Assembly (NCBI GenBank): GCA_002404835.1
Contig: DHKM01000049.1
Span: forward strand, 1 to 22,955
Source of the DNA: Caryophanales bacterium UBA4694
Lineage (GTDB): Bacteria; Bacillota_I; Bacilli_A; RFN20; CAG-288
Length of the DNA: 22,955 nt
Direction: 5' to 3'
The translations under genes were made by a program, and so were the position numbers. The notes beneath the pieces are model-generated. The model was not told where the DNA came from and ran no database searches. It was given only the letters and a program-made list of their open reading frames with translations. Shown here piece after piece: positions 7,348-14,368 of the stretch (position 1 is the stretch's first letter; each line of letters starts with the position of its first letter).

Positions 7348-8316
7348 TCAAAACCTTATTGCAAAAAGAATAAAATCAGATACGGAGATAAAAAGAGGAA
7401 AAAAAGAAAAGAGAATCAGAAACATGTCGTATTTGTACCTAATTCCGAATAGTTTATAAGGAATTCGAAAAGAAGGAGAATAGGCGCGATTCGATATTTT
7501 ATCTTCTGCAAAACGGTAGATACTCGAGGACAAAACAAACACGCAGGAAAGAATCATGCAGGAAATAACAAGAAGTCCGAGTTTCTTCCCGTAATTTTGC
7601 ATAACGTGAGGAATGAGAAAAAGTAGAGAAGATACAAAAAGAGATACAATAAGATAGAACCTGGATTTATCTTCGATAGAGAGGGAATCGTCAGTCTGGA
7701 GATTCTTAGGATAAAGGCATTTCATGAACTTGCAGTCGCTGAAATGGAAAAGAAGTGGAGCGGAATAGACAAGAACAACAACTGCCAAGATAAAGGAAGG
7801 TATAAGATAACCGGCATTATAGCTAAGGGAATGGGAAACGGAAGATAGATTGAATGGATTCCCCTTAACAAGTAAACCTTCATTTCCGTCAGAATAGACA
7901 ATCAGGACACCCGAAAGAAAATGGCAGAGATAACGAAGAACGAAAAAGGAAAGCGAAGAAAAAAGTATCGATTCGCATTTTTTTCGATAAAAGCTTTTAC
8001 GAAAGAATCCACATACAAACGAGAAACCAAAAGCAAGAAAATAATCAAGAAGCAGTGAAACCCAATGGAATCCGAATCCATTGTCCATGTATAAATCCAC
8101 AAAGGCAAAGACGAGCCCAGCAAGTCCTCCCCAAACCGGTCCCAGAACCAGACCGACAAGGATCAAAGGAAACATACTGAGGCAAATTGTTCCGCCATTG
8201 ACAAAATGAAGTCCAGGAACAAGTTTGGAAGGAATAAGAAAGAGAATGCTCAAAAAAAGCAAGACGAAAAACACTAGACAACTGTGAACGAACTTCTTTT
8301 TCCTGCCTTCATTCAT
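7348..8316 (-). CDS. thiT: ThiT-like thiamine ECF transporter S component with extra C-terminal membrane domain
   Basis: The first 200 or so residues match the thiamine-binding S component of energy-coupling-factor transporters. They carry GPVWGGLAGLVFAFVDL in the first half, then LLDYFLAFGFSFVCG, RYLCHFLSGVLIVY and SHSLSYNAGYLIPS, the family's thiamine-pocket segments. In the family, the S component captures thiamine and docks on a shared EcfAA'T module, which is not in this window. ThiT is normally about 190 residues. This protein is 322, with about 120 additional residues and three or so further hydrophobic segments (such as LIVSLFVSSLLFLIPHVM). AAGGAGG lies 7 nt before the ATG. It starts 17 nt after the XRE-membrane gene, so the two form an operon. 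No TPP riboswitch precedes it. Confidence 0.78.
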   Translation of the reverse strand: MNEGRKKKFVHSCLVFFVLLFLSILFLIPSKLVPGLHFVNGGTICLSMFPLILVGLVLGPVWGGLAGLVFAFVDLYMDNGFGFHWVSLLLDYFLAFGFSFVCGFFRKSFYRKKCESILFSSLSFFVLRYLCHFLSGVLIVYSDGNEGLLVKGNPFNLSSVSHSLSYNAGYLIPSFILAVVVLVYSAPLLFHFSDCKFMKCLYPKNLQTDDSLSIEDKSRFYLIVSLFVSSLLFLIPHVMQNYGKKLGLLVISCMILSCVFVLSSSIYRFAEDKISNRAYSPSFRIPYKLFGIRYKYDMFLILFSFFPLFISVSDFILFAIRF

Positions 8317-8333
8317 GATTCATCCTCCTTGCT

Positions 8334-10400
8334 TTAGAACATATGGATAACCAGGAACAAAACAAACATACCAATCAGGATATAGGCAAATCCGAAGAAG
8401 AAAATATAGAGGCCCATGATAAACCAATCAAATGGTTTGTTTCTTTTTCCAATATGAGGGTGATAGAAAAGAAGGAACGGAGCCAAGAAGATGATCTGCC
8501 AGTACCTTCCGAATCCCTTCACATTATTCGGCGAGAAATTCTTCATAAAGAATTCGGAAACCGCGATAATAACAATCAATACGACAGCCAGAATGTTCTT
8601 TAGGAAAAAGAAACGATTCGACAGAAAATAACGTCTCGCCTTTTCTTCTCCGTATTTGTGACGAAAATACAATCTAAGAAAATAAAGTCCGAAAAGATAA
8701 GCGATACAAAGAAAAGAGAACTGAGGTCTTTCAGAAGAGAATAACCCTCTTTGAAAATAGTCTAATTCCCATCCCCAATTCGTATATTCCAAAGATATGA
8801 TGGTATTAACACAAATAATAAGGACAGGTATCAGTGAAAGAAATCTGTAAAAAACCAATTTTTTCTTAGTATCTACCCATCTAGGTGTCATAAACAGGAA
8901 AATCATGATCAGAAAATAACAGCTGATTGTGCCAAAGTTATTGGGAATGGGGATTTGGATCAAACGGTTGAAAATGACGTTATTCATATCCGCAACTTCT
9001 GTGAGGCAGAGGCTTTCAATATAATAAAGGCAGAAGAAGATGATTCCATACAAGAAAACATTTCTAAGGCTCCTCTTATCATTGAGGAATATGTCGAAAT
9101 CAATGAAATAGAGTAGAAACATACCTATGGTGAAAATCATGAAAAGAAAATTTGCACTCGTTTGGAAATCACCGGATATGGAATCAGCAGAAGAAAGAAC
9201 AATGAAGACATAGTACAAAATTCTCAAAGAACCAAAGAAAGTAAGAAGAATACCAGCAATTTCAAACAGGGTTTCAGGCAAAAAAGGAGTGAAACGGAAA
9301 TCGGTCTTGAGTTCTCTTTCCTTTCTTAGTCTTTTCGGAGAAAAGAAAACATTTTTTTCCGAACTATTTGTAAGCTCAAAAAGTTCTCCTTTTCTGTGTA
9401 TTCCAAAAACGAGAGCAAAGCAAAGAGCAAAAAGGAAAAGAGAGAAAAGCATACTTGAAAGGATACTGATAACCAGATATTTAATTGATTTACGGTTATA
9501 GGATGAAGAACCTATAGAATAATCCTTCACCAAATCCATAAAATCGACTTTCAAGGAAAGCTTATTCTCGATCAGTCTCTCCAGCTGGGGAATCACTTCA
9601 TCTTTGTGGGAAGAAACGATTTCTTTCAGCTCAAGATATTTTTCGGAGCCTTCTTTTAAATCATAATCATAAGAATAGATTGATTCGACATCAAATTCCT
9701 TTGTGTTTGAATTATATACAAGGTCAGCTTGGAAAGACTCCATCGTCACATAGTCTGAATAATTCGCCATGATATATGGCGTCAAACGGAAAGAATTTAC
9801 GCTAATCGTATAATTCAGCTTGCTATTAGGCTGAAAATAATCGACATAACAGTCAAGGTTTTCAATGTTGATATCCTTATAACTTGTAATGATTGAAGCA
9901 AAGGAAGAACCTTCCGACATGGAAATAGCCGGCCGCTCGAAAGAAGAAAGCACAGAATAAGTCTTATAACCTTTTTCTTTCATTTGTTCATAAAATTCAA
10001 CATATTCGGAGCTAAAGTTGTTTAAAATATTTTTTTTGTTTTCTTGAATCTGAACAAATCCAAATATAGAAAAGGAAAGAAAAAAAACAGTAAGTATGGC
10101 AAAAAAGGACCTAAGGATTTTCGATGAGCAAATCCGATAGAGGAAATCTTGGAATCTATGTCCTTCCTCTTCCATTTCTTCCGGATAAGAATGTATCGAA
10201 GTGCAAAGACAAGTAAAGTCAAATCCAAAGCCATCAGAAAGCTTTTTTATTTCCTTTTTACTTGGCTTGATATATCCCTGTTCGATGAGTCTATACCGGA
10301 AAGGAGATATACCTAAATACCTTGCAAACTTTCTTTTCGATAAATTGAGCTGACACCTTTTCTCAAAAAGGTAGCGATTATAGGATATCGATGAATCCAT
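8334..10400 (-). CDS. XRE-family HTH domain fused to a polytopic membrane protein
   Basis: Residues 1-60 from the ATG at 10400 form an XRE/Cro-type helix-turn-helix (RCQLNLSKRKFARYLGISPF, then YRLIEQGYIKPSKKEIKKLS). A first membrane segment (about 96-118, FFAILTVFFLSFSIFGFV) leads to a polar domain of about 190 residues, presumably outside the membrane. A second segment, a charged loop and around eight more hydrophobic segments follow. The whole is about 688 residues, and I know no family name for it. An in-frame ATG at 10427 is possible, but the extended -10 element lies between the two, favouring 10400. No ribosome binding site is visible. It probably acts as a membrane-bound sensor/regulator, by inference from domain order; the next gene is thiT. 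Confidence 0.8.
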   Translation of the reverse strand: MDSSISYNRYLFEKRCQLNLSKRKFARYLGISPFRYRLIEQGYIKPSKKEIKKLSDGFGFDFTCLCTSIHSYPEEMEEEGHRFQDFLYRICSSKILRSFFAILTVFFLSFSIFGFVQIQENKKNILNNFSSEYVEFYEQMKEKGYKTYSVLSSFERPAISMSEGSSFASIITSYKDINIENLDCYVDYFQPNSKLNYTISVNSFRLTPYIMANYSDYVTMESFQADLVYNSNTKEFDVESIYSYDYDLKEGSEKYLELKEIVSSHKDEVIPQLERLIENKLSLKVDFMDLVKDYSIGSSSYNRKSIKYLVISILSSMLFSLFLFALCFALVFGIHRKGELFELTNSSEKNVFFSPKRLRKERELKTDFRFTPFLPETLFEIAGILLTFFGSLRILYYVFIVLSSADSISGDFQTSANFLFMIFTIGMFLLYFIDFDIFLNDKRSLRNVFLYGIIFFCLYYIESLCLTEVADMNNVIFNRLIQIPIPNNFGTISCYFLIMIFLFMTPRWVDTKKKLVFYRFLSLIPVLIICVNTIISLEYTNWGWELDYFQRGLFSSERPQFSFLCIAYLFGLYFLRLYFRHKYGEEKARRYFLSNRFFFLKNILAVVLIVIIAVSEFFMKNFSPNNVKGFGRYWQIIFLAPFLLFYHPHIGKRNKPFDWFIMGLYIFFFGFAYILIGMFVLFLVIHMF

Positions 10401-10410
10401 GAGCAAAAAA

Positions 10411-10440
10411 ATTATACCACTTGTCATGGCACATCTTTAA
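10411..10440 (-). promoter_or_regulatory. Promoter of XRE-membrane gene (leaderless)
   Basis: Extended -10 TGGTATAAT (hexamer 10416-10411) has a weak -35 TTAAAG (10440-10435) at 18 nt. The predicted start at G10404 gives a 4-nt leader before the ATG at 10400. Confidence 0.6.
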
Positions 10441-10464
10441 CTATTTCATTAAAATATGTAAAAT
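10436..10464 (+). promoter_or_regulatory. Promoter of lipoprotein gene (leaderless)
   Basis: TAAAAT at 10459-10464 with a weak -35 TTTAAC (10436-10441, 17-nt spacer) predicts transcription starting at or within a base of the ATG at 10471. Its -35 overlaps the -35 of the divergent gene. Confidence 0.45.
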
Positions 10465-10470
10465 AAAACC

Positions 10471-12321
10471 ATGAAAAAATCATTTCTTATTTTATCTTCA
10501 GCCATGTCCGTCTCCTTGCTTGCTTCCTGCGGTTCCTATAAAGGAAAGGTATTTTATTTTCCGAATGGAGGAACCAACGATTATAAGTCACAATATTTTT
10601 ATTCGGATGACTATTTTTCAGAAGACGCTTCGACTTATAATCCATCCTTGTCCACGTGTTCCCTTTCCTTTGCGATGGCAAGTTTTGCTTCCAACCGTAA
10701 CGGAAGCGACAACAATTACAATAGACGTTATCGGAATGGTTATGATTTTCTGAACCAGAACGGTTTTAAAGACATCGATGTGAATAAGTATTACAAAGAA
10801 AAGCCGACAACAGATTCCCTGGGAACCATTTTCGCTCATAAGGAAATCCAAGGACAGACATTGGTTGCAGTGGGAATTCGCGGTGCTGGATATGAAAGCG
10901 AATGGGCCAGCAATTTTACTTTGGGGTTGGGTGATAAACAAAAACAAGCGCAAGGGTTCTACGAAGCAAGCACTATATATCTCAACAGTTTGGAAGAATA
11001 TCTTAACAAATATGATATCAGAGGCTCCATAAAACTGTGGACAGTAGGGTATTCTAGAGCTGGTGCCACAAACAATTTAGCCTCAGGAAGAATAGACCAA
11101 ATGATGAAAAAAGATGGTTGCCTTTTCCAAAACAGGATAATCATCGAAAAACAAAATCTTTTCAGCTATTGCTTCGAACCCCCGCAAGGAGCAAGCTTCT
11201 TAGAAGACATTTCCCCAAGAGATGACATGTATTCGAATATCCATAACATCGTCAATGACAATGATCCTGTTCCAAAAGTGGCTATGTCGGCGTTTTCCTA
11301 TACAAGATACGGGGTCGATTATTATCTACCAGATAGCATTCGGGATTTGTATTTTGAAGAACACCTCAACAAGGTAATTTCTTTCTATCAGGACATGGAC
11401 AGCAAAGAGAGAATTGGTTCATATTGTATTTCAAATTTCAGTCCTGCAGCCTCCTCCTTTTTAGAATTCGAGAACCCCAAGACAAAAATAAATTGGACTT
11501 CCGGGCTTTTTCTTTCCGATTTTATTGACAATCTATCCAAAATCGGGGTCAAAAGCCTCGAAAATTACGTTTCAAACATTCAAAACGGTATCCGCGATAT
11601 CTTTGCTTTGGTATATAAGAACGGTTCGCCAAAGACATCCATGGTCTCTGTTGGAATTCACTTCGTTACACAGCTCCTTGCATCAGCAAATCCTGACCAG
11701 ATCATCAACAATCTTATTGCCAATACCGGGCAGTCAATAAAAGAAATCATCATGGTCCTATATCGAACTCTTACGACATTGGATATTGAGATTGATTCAA
11801 AAAAACTGACAGATTCCATTTCATCCCTGATTCTGGCTATTACAAAGACAATCCTCCTTCATACGGACTATCTTTTTACGCTTATCAAGACAGAAAATCT
11901 TAAATGTTTCGGAGCAGCTCATTATCCGGAACTTTGCTTAGCACACCTAATGGCACAAGACAAAAACTTTAACGACAATCCCTTCGAATACAACTCGACA
12001 GGAGATGTTATCTATATCAAAAGCTCTTTACCAGATGATCTCTCCGATGTTTCCATGAAAGTGGAGAATAGCGAAGGTAAAATCATTGCAGAGCTTTCCC
12101 AAAAAGGACTTCTTCAAAATTCCAAAATCTGTTATGGAGTAGATCAGAATCTTCTAAGAATTTATCTGCCAGTCGGGCAAAAGTATAAAATTACGGCAAA
12201 AAACACCACCTTTGGTGTTTTTCTCCTGACGCAGAAAAAAGAAAATCCAGTTACTCTTTACTCTTCTGAAAATGCCGATAGTTCTTTCGAAATAGATTCA
12301 AAAAGCCTTGCGGAATCCTAA
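10471..12321 (+). CDS. Lipoprotein with lipase-like alpha/beta-hydrolase domain
   Basis: A 616-residue predicted lipoprotein: basic N-terminus, hydrophobic core and lipobox LLASC with the acylated Cys at residue 20, so it is anchored on the outer face of the membrane. An alpha/beta-hydrolase signature follows: a strand and oxyanion-type loop (TLVAVGIRGAG, 130-140), the nucleophile elbow TVGYSRAGA (Ser195; G-x-S-x-A rather than G-x-S-x-G), and an acid-loop IVNDNDPVPK (Asp265 candidate) like class 3 lipases. A histidine in CFGAAHYPELCLAHL (about residue 490) could complete the triad. The C-terminal 110 residues look like a beta domain. No ribosome binding site is visible. Substrate is unknown; a lipid esterase or peptidase is possible. 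Confidence 0.75.
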   Translation: MKKSFLILSSAMSVSLLASCGSYKGKVFYFPNGGTNDYKSQYFYSDDYFSEDASTYNPSLSTCSLSFAMASFASNRNGSDNNYNRRYRNGYDFLNQNGFKDIDVNKYYKEKPTTDSLGTIFAHKEIQGQTLVAVGIRGAGYESEWASNFTLGLGDKQKQAQGFYEASTIYLNSLEEYLNKYDIRGSIKLWTVGYSRAGATNNLASGRIDQMMKKDGCLFQNRIIIEKQNLFSYCFEPPQGASFLEDISPRDDMYSNIHNIVNDNDPVPKVAMSAFSYTRYGVDYYLPDSIRDLYFEEHLNKVISFYQDMDSKERIGSYCISNFSPAASSFLEFENPKTKINWTSGLFLSDFIDNLSKIGVKSLENYVSNIQNGIRDIFALVYKNGSPKTSMVSVGIHFVTQLLASANPDQIINNLIANTGQSIKEIIMVLYRTLTTLDIEIDSKKLTDSISSLILAITKTILLHTDYLFTLIKTENLKCFGAAHYPELCLAHLMAQDKNFNDNPFEYNSTGDVIYIKSSLPDDLSDVSMKVENSEGKIIAELSQKGLLQNSKICYGVDQNLLRIYLPVGQKYKITAKNTTFGVFLLTQKKENPVTLYSSENADSSFEIDSKSLAES

Positions 12322-12335
12322 ACCGCAAGGCTTTT
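12305..12335. terminator. Bidirectional terminator between lipoprotein gene and MATE gene
   Basis: A 9-bp GC-rich stem (12305-12313 with 12323-12331) has a T-tract on the plus side and an A-tract on the minus side. The lipoprotein gene's TAA stop lies in the loop. It serves both convergent genes. Confidence 0.9.
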
Positions 12336-12339
12336 TTGG

Positions 12340-13803
12340 TCACAATGAAACCAAGGCTGCTGCTTTTTCTGCTTCCATTTCCCTGAACGCTTTCTTTTCG
12401 ATGATAAGAATCATAGGGATAAAAATAAGAACAGAAAGGATCCAAGAAAGAGGGTAGACGAAATACAACCAGAAAATCGTGTGGAAATAAGGCAAAGGGA
12501 AAAGAACAAGGAGGAAAAAGATCCTGAGACCTACGCAACAGGAAATCGTATTGATGCTTGGAGCAAGAGAATGTTTCATTCCTCTCAAGTAAGCACTGGA
12601 TAAATCCATGAGTCCGTCAATAGAATACGTAAGGACCATCATAATCATTCTTTCTTTTCCAGCTAGAAGGGCATTTGTATGTGAAATATCTTCTCCTTCT
12701 GTGATGAACACGGAAAGCACCTGATCAGGGAAAATACAACAGACAAGGCTACAGATCCCCCAAGTCACAAAAGTCCAGAAGATAGCGTATGCGAATATTT
12801 TATGGATATTCTTTTTCTTGCAAGCGCCATAATTTTGACCGACAAAAGCAGTCACCGCACTCGCAAACGCATCAATAAAGGCAAAAACATAGTTTTCAAT
12901 AGTCGAACTAGCTGAACTTCCTGCGACAATTTCATAAATATTGATTTTGCATCCTTGAATAGAGTAATCAGTAATCGTATATAATGACGATTGGATCATG
13001 ACATTTGGAATACAGAATCCTAAGCCCTGAAGTCCGCTTGGGATTCCGATTTTAAGAATTTCACAAAGAGCATTTTTGTCAATTTTCATCTTCTTCCATT
13101 CCAAATGAACAAAGGATTTTTTATAAAGAAACAGCCAAAGAAGAATTAGAAGCGCGGAAATGACTTCAGAGAGTACAGTCGCCCAGGCAACACCAATAAC
13201 ATCCAATTTGAATACAATGACAAATAAAAAATCGCAAGCAACGTTTATAAGTCCAGAAATGATAAGAATATAGAGAGGTCGTTTCGAATCCCCCAAAGCC
13301 CTTAATACTTGAGAGCCATAGTTGTAAATCATCAAAAATGGTAAACCAAGGAAATAGATTTGCAGATAATCGGTCGAAGCTTTAAGTATACCTTCCGGGG
13401 TATTCATCCAAACAAGTATATAAGGAGAAATGAAATATCCGATCAAACCGACGAAAATGCCACTTAACAAACCAAGGACCATCGATGTATGGAGAATCTT
13501 TTCAGCACGACTATGGTCCTTTGCCCCTTTGGCGTTACCCATTACAACGTTGCTTCCTAAAGAAAAGGATACGAAAAAGGTGACAATAAGGTTGATCAAA
13601 GGTGTATTCGAACCTACGGCAGACATAGAATTACTTCCACCGCCAAAATTCGACACCGTATATAAGTCAACCGTGGTATAAAGAAGCTGAAGGATAGTAG
13701 TAAAGGCCATAGGAAGAGCAAAAAGAGGTATTTTCCAAAAAAGATTCCCCTCCGTCAAATCCATTTCGGATGAATTTTTGTGTAATCTATGAATATAATG
13801 CAT
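12340..13803 (-). CDS. MATE family efflux transporter
   Basis: A 487-residue protein with about 12 hydrophobic segments in the two-halves layout of multidrug and toxic compound extrusion transporters, which use Na+ or H+ gradients to export organic cations and drugs. Family hallmarks are the opening MDLTEGNLFWKIPLFALP, the LYTTVDLYTVSNFGG helix, VVMGNAKGAKDHSRAEK, LRALGDSKRPLYILIISGLI and, in the second half, AVTAFVGQNYGACKKKNI. The long start (13803) adds MHYIHRLHKNSSE; the canonical family start would be the internal Met at 13764. Neither has a ribosome binding site. A possible promoter TTAGAA-17-TATATA (13845-13817) would give a leader of only about 7 nt for the 13803 start. The transported substrate cannot be told from sequence. 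Confidence 0.93.
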   Translation of the reverse strand: MHYIHRLHKNSSEMDLTEGNLFWKIPLFALPMAFTTILQLLYTTVDLYTVSNFGGGSNSMSAVGSNTPLINLIVTFFVSFSLGSNVVMGNAKGAKDHSRAEKILHTSMVLGLLSGIFVGLIGYFISPYILVWMNTPEGILKASTDYLQIYFLGLPFLMIYNYGSQVLRALGDSKRPLYILIISGLINVACDFLFVIVFKLDVIGVAWATVLSEVISALLILLWLFLYKKSFVHLEWKKMKIDKNALCEILKIGIPSGLQGLGFCIPNVMIQSSLYTITDYSIQGCKINIYEIVAGSSASSTIENYVFAFIDAFASAVTAFVGQNYGACKKKNIHKIFAYAIFWTFVTWGICSLVCCIFPDQVLSVFITEGEDISHTNALLAGKERMIMMVLTYSIDGLMDLSSAYLRGMKHSLAPSINTISCCVGLRIFFLLVLFPLPYFHTIFWLYFVYPLSWILSVLIFIPMILIIEKKAFREMEAEKAAALVSL

Positions 13804-13863
13804 GTTTTAATTAGCCTATATAATTTTAAAGGATCCTCGTTCTAATTTTTCGGGAAAAAGCTA

Positions 13864-13890
13864 TAAAAAAACTGGTATTTCAATACCAGT
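13864..13890 (-). terminator. Terminator of tRNA-Cys-Arg-Pro unit
   Basis: An 8-bp stem (13871-13878 with 13883-13890, 4-nt loop) is followed on the minus strand by a run of T residues (13870 down to 13865), 12 nt past the tRNA-Pro CCA. Confidence 0.9.
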
Positions 13891-13901
13891 AACTGTTTAA
13901 G

Positions 13902-13979
13902 TGGTTGGAACAGTGGGATTTGAACCCACGGCCTCTTGCTCCCAAGGCAAGCGCGATAACCAAACTTCGCTATGTCCCA
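13902..13979 (-). tRNA. tRNA-Pro (TGG)
   Basis: The minus strand folds with anticodon stem CTTGC/GCAAG and loop CTTGGGA (anticodon TGG). D-stem GCG/CGC, T-arm GGTTCAAATCC, acceptor TGGGACA/TGTTCCA, discriminator A73 and encoded CCA (13904-13902). The first acceptor pair is U1-A72 rather than the C1-G72 usual for bacterial tRNA-Pro. Confidence 0.93.
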
Positions 13980-13987
13980 AGAAACGA

Positions 13988-14064
13988 TGGTGCCCTCGAA
14001 GAGATTCGAACTCTTGACCCTCTGATTCGTAGTCAGATACTCTATCCAGCTGAGCTACGAGGGC
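13988..14064 (-). tRNA. tRNA-Arg (ACG)
   Basis: Cloverleaf on the minus strand: acceptor GCCCTCG/CGAGGGC, anticodon stem TCTGA/TCAGA with loop CTACGAA (anticodon ACG, wobble A probably deaminated to inosine to read CGN), T-arm AGTTCGAATCT, discriminator A and encoded CCA. Confidence 0.96.
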
Positions 14065-14069
14065 AACAC

Positions 14070-14144
14070 TGGAGGTTCCAGGCGGATTCGAACCGCCGGT
14101 TAAGGATTTGCAGTCCTCTGCCTTACCAACTTGGCTATGGAACC
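14070..14144 (-). tRNA. tRNA-Cys (GCA)
   Basis: Cloverleaf on the minus strand: acceptor GGTTCCA/TGGAACC, anticodon loop CTGCAAA (GCA), T-arm GGTTCGAATCC, discriminator T73 (U73, the cysteine identity base) and encoded CCA. It is the first gene of the Cys-Arg-Pro block, 5 nt upstream of tRNA-Arg. Confidence 0.96.
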
Positions 14145-14154
14145 AGCTTTCATA

Positions 14155-14183
14155 ATGTTATCACAAACCTTGTGACGAGACAA
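14155..14183 (-). promoter_or_regulatory. Promoter of tRNA-Cys-Arg-Pro block
   Basis: TTGTCT (14183-14178) and extended -10 TGATAACAT (hexamer 14160-14155) are spaced 17 nt on the minus strand. Transcription would start a few bases before tRNA-Cys. Confidence 0.65.
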
Positions 14184-14199
14184 CAACAGATCTTAGAAA

Positions 14200-14220
14200 C
14201 AAAAGGCTCCTTGCGGAGCC
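14200..14220 (-). terminator. Terminator of tRNA-Gly
   Basis: A GGCTCC-GCAA-GGAGCC hairpin on the minus strand (14220-14205) is followed by TTTTG, 12 nt past the tRNA-Gly CCA. It separates tRNA-Gly from the following tRNA block. Confidence 0.8.
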
Positions 14221-14232
14221 ACTTGATCAAAT

Positions 14233-14306
14233 TGGAGCAGGCGACGGGAATCGGACCCGCATGATCAGCTTGGAAGGCTGAAGTTCTACCACTGAACTAC
14301 GCCTGC
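14233..14306 (-). tRNA. tRNA-Gly (TCC)
   Basis: Cloverleaf on the minus strand: acceptor GCAGGCG/CGCCTGC, anticodon loop CTTCCAA (TCC), T-arm GGTCCGATTCC, discriminator T and encoded CCA (14235-14233). Confidence 0.95.
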
Positions 14307-14323
14307 ATCAATCAAGCTCAAGT

Positions 14324-14352
14324 ATTCTATAAAATTTTCAAGTGGATTGCAA
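14324..14352 (-). promoter_or_regulatory. tRNA-Gly promoter
   Basis: TTGCAA (14352-14347) and TAGAAT (14329-14324) at 17-nt spacing on the minus strand, about 18 nt before tRNA-Gly. The same TTGCAA -35 is used before rpsD. Confidence 0.7.
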
Positions 14353-14368
14353 TAGTTTTTTTATTTTT

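Noticed and set aside
13905..14264. A 119-codon plus-strand frame across the tRNA block, with peptides such as EIRTLDPLIRSQILYPAEL
   Set aside because: It is the antisense reading of tRNA-Pro, tRNA-Arg, tRNA-Cys and tRNA-Gly. Such peptides recur in databases as spurious translations of tRNA complements.
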